Position numbers and translations under genes: made by a program
Shown: one piece after another, positions 42,761 to 50,154 of the stretch
Numbering within the stretch: the stretch's first letter is position 1
How the letters are laid out: each line of letters begins with the position of its first letter
NCBI GenBank assembly: GCA_028291545.1
Contig: JAQGHR010000034.1
Span: forward strand, 1 to 59,783
Direction: 5' to 3'
Length of the DNA stretch: 59,783 bases
Origin: Planctomycetota bacterium
GTDB lineage: Bacteria > Planctomycetota > Planctomycetia > Isosphaerales > Isosphaeraceae
The notes under the pieces: generated by a model
What the model was told of the DNA's origin: nothing
What the model saw: the letters and a program-made list of their open reading frames with translations, nothing else
The model's database searches: none

Positions 42761-44653
42761 TTATCCCCCCACGCCCAGCAATTTATCCACCGACTCCACC
42801 GCGATCGGGTGATAGAACGGGCGGGCTTTCTTGTAAATCGCCCTGGCCCGCTCCTTGCCGGCGGGGGTCCTGGACAGCTCGGTGTAGAGCGGCATGAGGA
42901 ACTTACGACGGCCGATCGAGGTCAGGAAATCGTCGAGGCGTGCATCGGACCCGGTGTAGCCGTTTCGGATCGCAAGCAGTAGCCACTGGCTGGCGATCTC
43001 GGAGTTGCCGCGATCGGTCAGGTTGTAGGCATTGTCCAGCTCGCGCATCTTCTCGGGGGCGACCTTCGCGGGCAGGGCGCGGAGGAAATGGAGCCATTCC
43101 AGCGTGGACCAATCGGCGGCCCTCAGGTCTCGCGCCATCACCTTGCCGTCAGACCAGGTCGCGGCCAGCTTGTCGATCGCCGCAAATCGCTCGCTCTTCG
43201 GTTCCGGCGCATCGTCCGGCAGCCCCGGATTGTGGATCCAGGCGTGGAGATCCACCGGTTCCGGCCCCTTGGGGAAAAGCTCGGCGCGGAGGTAGCGCGT
43301 GAAGTCGTCCGTCGTCAGGCTCTTGAAGGCGAAGTGATCGAAGTAACCCTTGAGAAAGGCGTCGAACTTGTCGCGCCCGACGGTGTCTTCCAGCCTCTTG
43401 AGCAACAAGGCCCCCTTTTCATAGGGGACGCGCGTCATCCCCTCGTCGGGGTCGCGACCCTTGAGATCGACGTGGAGGATCTCGTCGCGGGGCGCGAATT
43501 TGGCCAGCTCCTCGCGAAGCTCCTGCTTGCCCAGGACGGCCTCCATCGTCGCGCGATCCTTCCCGTACAGGTCCTCGATGATGCGGTTCTCCAGATACGT
43601 TGTGAAACCTTCATTGAGCCAGAAGTCCCGCCAGGTCGCCCCCGTCACCTGGTTCCCCGACCAGGAGTGGGCCAGCTCGTGGGCGATCAGGGCCACCAGA
43701 GAGCGATCGCCGGCCAGGACCGTGGGGGTGGCGAACGTGAGCTTCGGGTTCTCCATGCCGCCGAAGGGGAAGCTGGGAGGCAGGACCAGGATGTCGTATC
43801 GGCCCCAACGATAAGGTCCGAATCGCTTTTCGGCGGCCTCGACCATCTTCTCGGTGTCGGCGAACTCGTACGCGGCCTTGTCCACGACCGACGGCTCGGC
43901 CCAGACGCCGGTTCGCTTGCCGATGGGACGGAAGACGAGGTCGCCGACGGCCAGGGCGATCAGATAGGACGGGATCGGTTTGTCCATCTTGAACGTCGTC
44001 ACGTTCCCTTGCTGCCGGACCCGGTCGGCCGCCATGACGGCGCCAAGGCCGTCGGGCACGCGGATCTCCGCGTCGTAGGTCACGCGGACGCCCGGCGAAT
44101 CCTGGCAGGGAATCCAGGAGCGCGCGTGGATCGCCTGCGACTGGCTGAAAAGAAAGGGATGCTTCCGTCCGGCGGTACGCGGCGCGTCCAGCCACTGGAG
44201 CGCGGAAGCCTTCGGCGAGGTCCGGTAGCGAATGATCACCTCGCCCGAGTCGCGCTCGATGGCGATCGTCAGCGGCGCTCCCAGGATCGGGTCGGCCTTG
44301 CCGAGCGTGTAGGAGAGGCGATTGTCGAGATGGGGGTCGCCATCGGTCATGACGGCCTCAATCGTCAGGTCGCGCGTGTCCAGGACGAGCGGCGCGTTTC
44401 GCGGAGCCGTCGCCTCACGCTTGTAGCGGAGGGCGGCCTCACCGCGCAGCTCTTTCTTGGCAAAATCGACCGTGAGGAAGAGACGGACGTGCTCGACTCG
44501 GACCTGGTTGGGCTTGCTGAACGAGTGGAGGTCCACCCGGTCGCCCTCGGCCACCTTCGCCTCGGCCGGAATGCGGTCATCGGCGTAGCTCATCGAGGCC
44601 GAGCCTCCCAGCAGAACGATCCCGACGCAGAGGGCGAGCGGATGCATTGACAT
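42761..44653 (-). CDS. exported M1 family aminopeptidase (leukotriene A4 hydrolase-like)
   Basis: ATG 44653 (or 44647) gives a signal peptide (hydrophobic to about 25) and 630 aa. M1 motifs: exopeptidase motif GGMEN at 298-302, zinc motif HELAHSWSGN with HELAH at 325-329, and the third ligand Glu in LNEGFTTYLE (348). A C-terminal helical domain of the LTA4-hydrolase type follows. It removes N-terminal residues from peptides, probably in the periplasm. It is divergent from the DUF1501 gene. The upstream frame to 44782 is open but has no signal-like sequence. Confidence 0.93.
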   Translation of the reverse strand: MSMHPLALCVGIVLLGGSASMSYADDRIPAEAKVAEGDRVDLHSFSKPNQVRVEHVRLFLTVDFAKKELRGEAALRYKREATAPRNAPLVLDTRDLTIEAVMTDGDPHLDNRLSYTLGKADPILGAPLTIAIERDSGEVIIRYRTSPKASALQWLDAPRTAGRKHPFLFSQSQAIHARSWIPCQDSPGVRVTYDAEIRVPDGLGAVMAADRVRQQGNVTTFKMDKPIPSYLIALAVGDLVFRPIGKRTGVWAEPSVVDKAAYEFADTEKMVEAAEKRFGPYRWGRYDILVLPPSFPFGGMENPKLTFATPTVLAGDRSLVALIAHELAHSWSGNQVTGATWRDFWLNEGFTTYLENRIIEDLYGKDRATMEAVLGKQELREELAKFAPRDEILHVDLKGRDPDEGMTRVPYEKGALLLKRLEDTVGRDKFDAFLKGYFDHFAFKSLTTDDFTRYLRAELFPKGPEPVDLHAWIHNPGLPDDAPEPKSERFAAIDKLAATWSDGKVMARDLRAADWSTLEWLHFLRALPAKVAPEKMRELDNAYNLTDRGNSEIASQWLLLAIRNGYTGSDARLDDFLTSIGRRKFLMPLYTELSRTPAGKERARAIYKKARPFYHPIAVESVDKLLGVGG

Positions 44654-45197
44654 GAGGTGTCCCCGAACGCAACACAAGGCAAGATCAGATGTTTCGTTGG
44701 GCCGCCGGGAGTCGATCGCGGCCTCCACTCGCCTCAATCTAACCGGACTGCGGCGGCATTCCCAGCCTTCGACGGTCCGCATTCGCCGATCCGGGGAGAA
44801 AATGTTCCGAAAACGGTCCAGTTCGCGCCAACGACCTGTTGCCAGTCGGTCGTATTGACGATAAGCTCACCACGATTGTTAAACAATGCGCGGAGATTCC
44901 GCCGAAGTCGTTCATGCGGACACGCCCCGTTGCATGGAGGGGGCAGCCCGGCTAAAATCCTTCCTGTTTGAGGATCGCCGGGTTTATCACGATCCACGCC
45001 AGGTCAAACCCCGCCGTCCCCCGCCTCGCCCTGCCGGTCATCCCCCACTGGACTCCGATGTTGCGGGGCTCGACGATCGAGCGACCCGGGCGTCAAGACG
45101 GCCCCGAAATTGCCCACAACACGAATCACCCGGCCCGGATTTTTCCCCGACCTCAACACCCGCCGATCGATGGCGGATCCTCCGAAGGAGCTCTTCG
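44654..45197. other. 544-nt divergent spacer, no gene
   Basis: Between the leftward M1 peptidase and the rightward DUF1501 gene. It holds a perfect palindrome, ATTGTT-A-AACAAT, at 44875-44887, a possible operator, and an AT-rich patch from about 44850 to 44890 with TTGACG at 44855, a weak -35-like match without a good -10. A purine-rich AAGGAG at 45185-45190 is the ribosome-binding site of the DUF1501 gene. The promoters of both genes should lie here. Confidence 0.5.
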
Positions 45198-46493
45198 ATG
45201 GCAGGTAGCATGTTCAGCCGCCGCGGCTTCCTGACGGTCGGCACGTTCGGCTTCGGCCTGACCCTGTCGGACTTCTTCCGGATGCGGGCCAGGGCCGACC
45301 AGAAGAACTTCGGGCCGATCGCGGCCAAGGCTGACTCGGTGATCCACATCTTCCTGCCCGGCGGCATCGCCCATCAGGAGACGTTCGATCCCAAGCCTTA
45401 TGCCCCGATCGAGTATCGTGGCGAGCTGAATACGATCAAGACCAAGCTCGACGGCGAGGTCTTCTGCGAGACGCTCCCCAAGACGGCACAGATCGCCGAC
45501 AAGATCACGGTCATCCGCTCGATGACCCACGGCGAGGCCGCCCACGAGCGTGGCACGCACAATATGTTCACCGGCTACCGGCCCAGCCCGGCCCTCCAGT
45601 TCCCGAGCATGGGGTCGGTGGTCGCCCACGAATACGGGCCGAAGAACAACCTGCCGCCGTATGTCTGCGTGCCGACCATGCCGAACGTGTACGCCGGGAC
45701 CGGCTACCTCTCGTCCTCGTTCTCGCCGTTCTCGCTCGGCAGCGATCCTGCGGGCGCCGGCTTCAAGGTGCAGGATCTCGACCTGCCTGGCGGGATTGAT
45801 GCCTCGCGGTTCGCCACCCGGAAGAACGTGCTCCAGGCCGTGAACGAGCACTTCGCCACGAAGGAGAAGTCGGACGGCCTGGCCGCGATGGACACCTTCT
45901 ACGAACGGGCCTACAGCCTGATCGCCAGCCCGAAGGCCCGCGAGGCGTTCAACATCAACGCCGAGCCCGCCCCCCTTCGCGATGCTTACGGCCGCAACGA
46001 GGCCGGTCAGCGGATGCTGATGGCTCGCCGCCTGGTCGAGGCCGGCGTGCGATTCGTCGCCCTCCAGTACGGCGGCTGGGACATGCACACCGGGATCGCC
46101 GCCGGGATGCGGGGCTCGATGCCGGCGTTCGATCAGGCCTACGCGATGCTTATCACCGACCTCGCCCAGCGCGGCCTGCTGGAGCGGACGCTGGTCATGG
46201 TCTCCTCCGAGTTCGGTCGGACACCCAAGATCAACAAAGATGCCGGTCGCGACCACTGGCCGAAGGTGTTCAGCGTCGTGCTCGCCGGTGGCGGTGTGAA
46301 GAAGGGTTACATCCACGGTGCCTCGAACTCCACGGCCAGCGAGCCGGATCGTGACCCGATCGGCCCCGAGGATCTGGCCACGACGGTTTACCACCAGCTC
46401 GGCATCGTCGCCGACAAGGAGCTGATGGCTCCCGGCAACCGCCCGATCGAGATCGTCGACGGCGGCAAGGTCCGGAACGAGCTGCTGGGGTAA
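45198..46493 (+). CDS. DUF1501 family exported protein
   Basis: DUF1501 proteins are Tat-exported, alkaline-phosphatase/sulfatase-fold relatives, abundant in planctomycetes and usually encoded with DUF1549/DUF1553 proteins. ATG 45198 lies 7 nt after AAGGAG. The leader SRRGFLTVGTFGFGLTLSDFF is Tat-like. The rest (431 aa in all) shows SMTHGEAAHERGTHNMFTG, QYGGWDMHTG and SSEFGRTPKINKDAGRDHW, all characteristic. The reaction is unknown. It is the first gene of the 45-55 kb module and is followed by a stem-loop. Confidence 0.93.
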   Translation: MAGSMFSRRGFLTVGTFGFGLTLSDFFRMRARADQKNFGPIAAKADSVIHIFLPGGIAHQETFDPKPYAPIEYRGELNTIKTKLDGEVFCETLPKTAQIADKITVIRSMTHGEAAHERGTHNMFTGYRPSPALQFPSMGSVVAHEYGPKNNLPPYVCVPTMPNVYAGTGYLSSSFSPFSLGSDPAGAGFKVQDLDLPGGIDASRFATRKNVLQAVNEHFATKEKSDGLAAMDTFYERAYSLIASPKAREAFNINAEPAPLRDAYGRNEAGQRMLMARRLVEAGVRFVALQYGGWDMHTGIAAGMRGSMPAFDQAYAMLITDLAQRGLLERTLVMVSSEFGRTPKINKDAGRDHWPKVFSVVLAGGGVKKGYIHGASNSTASEPDRDPIGPEDLATTVYHQLGIVADKELMAPGNRPIEIVDGGKVRNELLG

Positions 46494-46506
46494 GATAGGT
46501 CTTCGG

Positions 46507-46539
46507 GCGGCGTGGTCGTTTTGTCCGATCACGCCGCCG
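46507..46539. terminator. strong hairpin between DUF1501 and Uma2 genes
   Basis: GGCGGCGTGGTCG at 46507-46519 pairs with CGATCACGCCGCC at 46527-46539, with a single G-T position and a 7-nt loop rich in T. It lies 13 nt after the DUF1501 stop and 19 nt before the Uma2 start. It may end or attenuate the DUF1501 transcript. Confidence 0.55.
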
Positions 46540-46558
46540 TTCTCAGAGGACCACGATC

Positions 46559-47173
46559 ATGCCGGTAATGATCCTCCCCGCCGACCATCTGAGACAAATC
46601 ATCCGTCGTCGACATCGTCTCGGGATCGATCACCGTGACGAGGTATGGGACGGGGTCTACGTCGTGTCTCCCGAGGCCGATAACGAGCATCAGCAGATCG
46701 GCCGAAAACTGGCCAATGCGATCGAGTCGGCACTCGGCGACGAGGAAAGGACTCAGGTCTTCCACGGTGCCAACGTCTCGGATCGATCCGACGATTGGCG
46801 GAAAAACTTTCGCATTCCCGACGTCGCGGTTTTCTTGCCCGAGAATCGAGCCGAGGACCGAGGGACGCATTGGTTTGGCGGTCCCGATTTCGCCGTCGAA
46901 GTGATGAGCCGTGGCGATCGCTCACGAAAGAAGTTTGATTTTTACACAGCCGTCCATGTTCGCGAACTCCTGCTCGTGAATCGCCGTAAATGGCGGCTGG
47001 AATTGTACCGTTGCGACGGCAAAGACTGGCCCCTTGTCGCGACCGTCGGCCTTGAGGAAAGCCCCGCCCTCCCCAGCGCATCCCTCGGACTCTCCTTCCG
47101 CCTGCTCCCTGGACCGAAACGCCCCCAGATCGAGGTCAGGCGAGCCGACGGCCAAACGCGCTGGCTCGCTTGA
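46559..47173 (+). CDS. Uma2 family endonuclease-like protein
   Basis: Uma2 proteins have a PD-(D/E)xK nuclease fold and are greatly expanded in planctomycetes and cyanobacteria; their targets are unknown. This 204-residue copy has the core pattern FRIPDVAVF, then GPDFAVEVMSRGDRSRKKFDFY with the acidic and lysine residues of the fold, and VRELLLVN. It is complete. It sits within the DUF1501/PPC/DUF1549 gene run as an apparent insertion, ending 38 nt before the PPC gene. Confidence 0.88.
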   Translation: MPVMILPADHLRQIIRRRHRLGIDHRDEVWDGVYVVSPEADNEHQQIGRKLANAIESALGDEERTQVFHGANVSDRSDDWRKNFRIPDVAVFLPENRAEDRGTHWFGGPDFAVEVMSRGDRSRKKFDFYTAVHVRELLLVNRRKWRLELYRCDGKDWPLVATVGLEESPALPSASLGLSFRLLPGPKRPQIEVRRADGQTRWLA

Positions 47174-47211
47174 TTGATCCATCCGCCCCGCCCCGAGATC
47201 GGACCTCCCTC

Positions 47212-49656
47212 ATGCGACCCACCCTCATCGCGTCATTCCTGATCCTGGCCGCAAGCTCGGCCGCCCACGCCGCCTCCCCCAGCCTGGGCGCGATCCGCCC
47301 GGTGGGCGGTCAGCGCGGGACGGAGATGGAGATCGCCCTGAGCGGCGCCCGCCTGGGCGATGCGCAGGAGATCCTCTACTACCAGCCGGGAATCAGCACG
47401 ATCAGCCTCACCAAGGTGGATGACAACAACGTCAAGGCGAAGATCAAGATCGCGCCGGAGTGCGCCCTCGGGATCCATGACCTTCGCGTCCGCACGGCCA
47501 CCGGCGTGAGCGAGCACAGGACATTCAGCGTCGGCCTTTATCCGATCGTCAACGAGGTCGAGCCGAATAACGACTTCCTCAAGCCGCAGCCGGTCCCGTT
47601 CGGCACGACCGTGCACGGCGTGGCCGACAACGAGGACGTCGATTTCTATCTGATCGACGCCAAGAAGGGCCAGCGGATCTCGGCCGAGGTCGAGGGGATT
47701 CGCGTCGGCATCTCGCAGTTCGATCCTTACGTCGCGATCATGGACGCGAAGCGGTTCGAGCTCGCCTCCAGCGACGATGCCGCCTTGACCTGGCAGGACG
47801 GATTCGCCTCGGTCGTCGCGCCGGCGGATGGCCAGTATGTGATTCAGGTCCGCGAGAGTGCCTACGCCGGCAACGGCGGCTGTCTCTATCGGCTCCACAT
47901 CGGCGAGTTTCCCCGCCCCAGCGCGACGGTCCCCGCCGGTGGAAAACCGGGCGAGAAAGTCGCGATCCGGTTCATCGGCGACGTGACGGGCGAGAAAACG
48001 ACCGAGGTCACGCTGCCCGCCAAGAACGAGCCGGGAATCGGCATCTTCGCTCAGGACGACAAGGGGATGGCCCCTTACGCCAATCTCATCCGCCTTTCGC
48101 CGTTCGGCAACGTCATCGAGAAGGAGCCGAACGAGGACCATAACACGGCGACACCGTTCGTGCCGCCGATGGCCCTGAACGGCGTGATCGATAAGCCGGG
48201 CGACATGGATCATTACGTCTTCCACGCCAAGCCGGGCCAGGCGTTCGAGATCCGCGTCCACGCCCGATCGCTGCGTTCGCCCCTCGACCCGGTCCTTCAT
48301 CTGCTCAAGAAGAACGCCCAGTACATCGTGGGTAATGATGACCAGTTCGGGCCCGACAGCTACATCCGGTTTGGCGTACCCGAAGAGGCAGATTATGTCC
48401 TCCAGATCCACGACCACCTCAAGAAGGGTGGCCCGGATTATGCGTACCGGATCGAGGTCAGCCCGATCGAGCCGAAGCTCGCGATGAGCATCGCCAACGA
48501 AGGCATCCAGCGCGGCACGGGAGTGATCGCCTCGGCCGTCCCCAAGGGCAATCGCCAGGCGATCCTCGTGAATGCGGCGCGGGCCGATTTCGGGGGCGAC
48601 CTCAAGATCAACGTCGACAACCTCCCTCCCGGCGTGGAGCTTCAGGCCGACACGATGGCCGCGAACCTGGGGACCTATCCGATCCTTCTCATCGCCAAGG
48701 CCGACGCGCCGCTCTCGGGCAAGCTGGCGAAGGTGGTGGGTACGCCGGTGGACCCGAAGGTCAAGGTCGCCCAGCAGGAATTCAGCCAGATCGCCGAACT
48801 CGTCAACGGCCAGAACAACATCCCGTTCTGGACCCGTACGGTGGATTCGTTTGCCGTGGCCGTGACGGAGGAGTGCCCTTACCAGATCGAGATCGTCGAG
48901 CCCAAGGTGCCCATCGTCCGTGGTGGATCGATGGCCCTGAAGGTGAAGGCGATCCGTAAGGAAGGGTTCAAGGCCGCGATCGCGATCAGCCTGCCCTGGA
49001 ATCCCCCGGGTATCGCGTCCCAGACCGGGGTGGCGATCCCCGAAGGGCAGAACGAGGCGGTGATCTCGCTCAATGCCGACGGCGGGGCCGAGCTGAAGAC
49101 CTGGAAGATCGTCGTGAACGGTTCATCCGGCGTGGCGAGCGGGCCGATCATGGTCTCCTCGCAACTGGCCAACCTCTCCGTCGCCGCGCCGTTCGTGACC
49201 CTGGCCTACCAGAACGCGGCCGTCGATCAGGGCAAGGAGACGGATATGGTCGTTAAGGTCGCCAAGCAGGCCGACTTCCCCGGCGAGGCGACGGTCACGC
49301 TGATCGGTCTGCCGAACAAGGCCGCGACCGATGTCAAGAAGATCACCAAGGACACTCCCGAACTGGTCTTTCACATCAAGACCGACCCCGCCACACCGGC
49401 CGGCAATCATCAGAACCTGTTCTGCCAGGTCGTCATCACCCAGAACGGCGAGCCGATCGTCCACAACATCGGCTCGGGCGCCCTCCGCGTCGACGTGCCC
49501 CTCCCGCCCAAGGCCAACATGCCCGCGCCCGCCCCGGCCGCCGTTGCGGCACCTGCGCCGGCTCCCCCTGCGGGACAGCCGGTGAAGATCCTGACGAGGC
49601 TGGAGAAGCTGAGGCTGGAACAAGCGGAGAAGGCGAAGCAGGGCGGGAAGAAATAA
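47212..49656 (+). CDS. exported PPC-domain (pre-peptidase C-terminal) protein
   Basis: ATG 47212 gives a signal peptide (ending AAHAAS) and 814 aa. It starts with an Ig/TIG-like segment (LGAIRPVGGQRGTEMEIALS), followed by PPC-type beta-sandwich domains, recognised by NEVEPNNDFLKPQPVPFGTTVHG and later EKEPNEDHNTATPFV with GDMDHYVFHAKPGQ. Further beta-rich domains follow, and the C-terminus is an Ala/Pro linker and a Lys/Gln-rich helix. There is no peptidase domain. It is probably a periplasmic binding or structural partner of the DUF1549/DUF1553 protein encoded 500 nt downstream. Confidence 0.88.
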   Translation: MRPTLIASFLILAASSAAHAASPSLGAIRPVGGQRGTEMEIALSGARLGDAQEILYYQPGISTISLTKVDDNNVKAKIKIAPECALGIHDLRVRTATGVSEHRTFSVGLYPIVNEVEPNNDFLKPQPVPFGTTVHGVADNEDVDFYLIDAKKGQRISAEVEGIRVGISQFDPYVAIMDAKRFELASSDDAALTWQDGFASVVAPADGQYVIQVRESAYAGNGGCLYRLHIGEFPRPSATVPAGGKPGEKVAIRFIGDVTGEKTTEVTLPAKNEPGIGIFAQDDKGMAPYANLIRLSPFGNVIEKEPNEDHNTATPFVPPMALNGVIDKPGDMDHYVFHAKPGQAFEIRVHARSLRSPLDPVLHLLKKNAQYIVGNDDQFGPDSYIRFGVPEEADYVLQIHDHLKKGGPDYAYRIEVSPIEPKLAMSIANEGIQRGTGVIASAVPKGNRQAILVNAARADFGGDLKINVDNLPPGVELQADTMAANLGTYPILLIAKADAPLSGKLAKVVGTPVDPKVKVAQQEFSQIAELVNGQNNIPFWTRTVDSFAVAVTEECPYQIEIVEPKVPIVRGGSMALKVKAIRKEGFKAAIAISLPWNPPGIASQTGVAIPEGQNEAVISLNADGGAELKTWKIVVNGSSGVASGPIMVSSQLANLSVAAPFVTLAYQNAAVDQGKETDMVVKVAKQADFPGEATVTLIGLPNKAATDVKKITKDTPELVFHIKTDPATPAGNHQNLFCQVVITQNGEPIVHNIGSGALRVDVPLPPKANMPAPAPAAVAAPAPAPPAGQPVKILTRLEKLRLEQAEKAKQGGKK

Positions 49657-49682
49657 CGCGTCGCGACGTGAGGAAGATTTCC

Positions 49683-49895
49683 ATGAGTCTCGATATCGAG
49701 ATTGAGCGCGAGGAGGACGGCCGCTGGCTCGCCGACATTTCGTCACTTCCGGGCGTGATGGTCTACGGTGAAACCCGGGATGAGGCCGTCGCCAAGGTCC
49801 AGGCACTCGCGCTGAGAGTCATCGCCGACCGGCTCGATCATGGCGAATCCATCCCGGAGATCCCCAGCCTCTTCTCGGTCGCGATCGCCACATGA
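49683..49895 (+). CDS. hicB: HicB family antitoxin
   Basis: Short HicB-like protein (70 aa) from ATG 49683, preceded by TGAGGAAG. It has the partial RNase H-like fold of the family: DIEIEREEDGRWLADISSLPG, then GETRDEAVAKVQALALRVIAD. There is no added DNA-binding domain. HicB neutralises the HicA mRNA interferase. Its stop overlaps the hicA start (ATGA, 49892-49895), but that toxin gene is interrupted, so this antitoxin may have no active target here. Confidence 0.88.
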   Translation: MSLDIEIEREEDGRWLADISSLPGVMVYGETRDEAVAKVQALALRVIADRLDHGESIPEIPSLFSVAIAT

Positions 49896-50107
49896 GCCGC
49901 TGGCCCTCATCGAAAGCCAAAGGTGTCTACAAAGCCCTCATCCGCAACGGTTGGAGCCTCAAACGAACCGGTCATGGATCGCATCGTGTCCTCGAACGTC
50001 TCGGCTGACCTGACTACGTGCTCGCCTTCCACGACGGGGATGAGATTGGCCCGGTTGCCCTCGCTCGTCTCGCCATGAAAACCGGACTGACACCCGACGA
50101 ACTGTGA
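49892..50107 (+). pseudogene. hicA: HicA toxin gene with an in-frame TGA stop
   Basis: From ATG 49892 the frame reads SRWPSSKAKGVYKALIRNGW, then LKRTGHGSHRVLERLG, keeping the GSHR histidine of HicA RNases. Codon 39 is TGA (50006-50008). Reading on in the same frame gives PDYVLAFHDGDEIGPVALAR and then KTGLTPDEL to a TGA at 50105-50107, exactly the rest of a 71-residue HicA. Family members normally have Trp before PDY, so this is best explained as TGG to TGA. The truncated 38-aa peptide lacks the second half of the fold and should be inactive. No frameshift. A sequencing error cannot be excluded from one read of the sequence. Confidence 0.85.
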
Positions 50108-50154
50108 TAAATCCGGGCAAATCGCCCCGCTCCTTCTCGCCTCCCGAGGTCCCC

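Noticed and set aside
44855..44883. Promoter TTGACG with a 17-nt spacer to GTTAAA
   Set aside because: Only three of six -10 positions match the consensus; too weak to list as a promoter.
50006..50008. TGA in hicA as a selenocysteine codon
   Set aside because: HicA is not a known selenoprotein family, no SECIS-like element was recognised and Trp is expected at this place.
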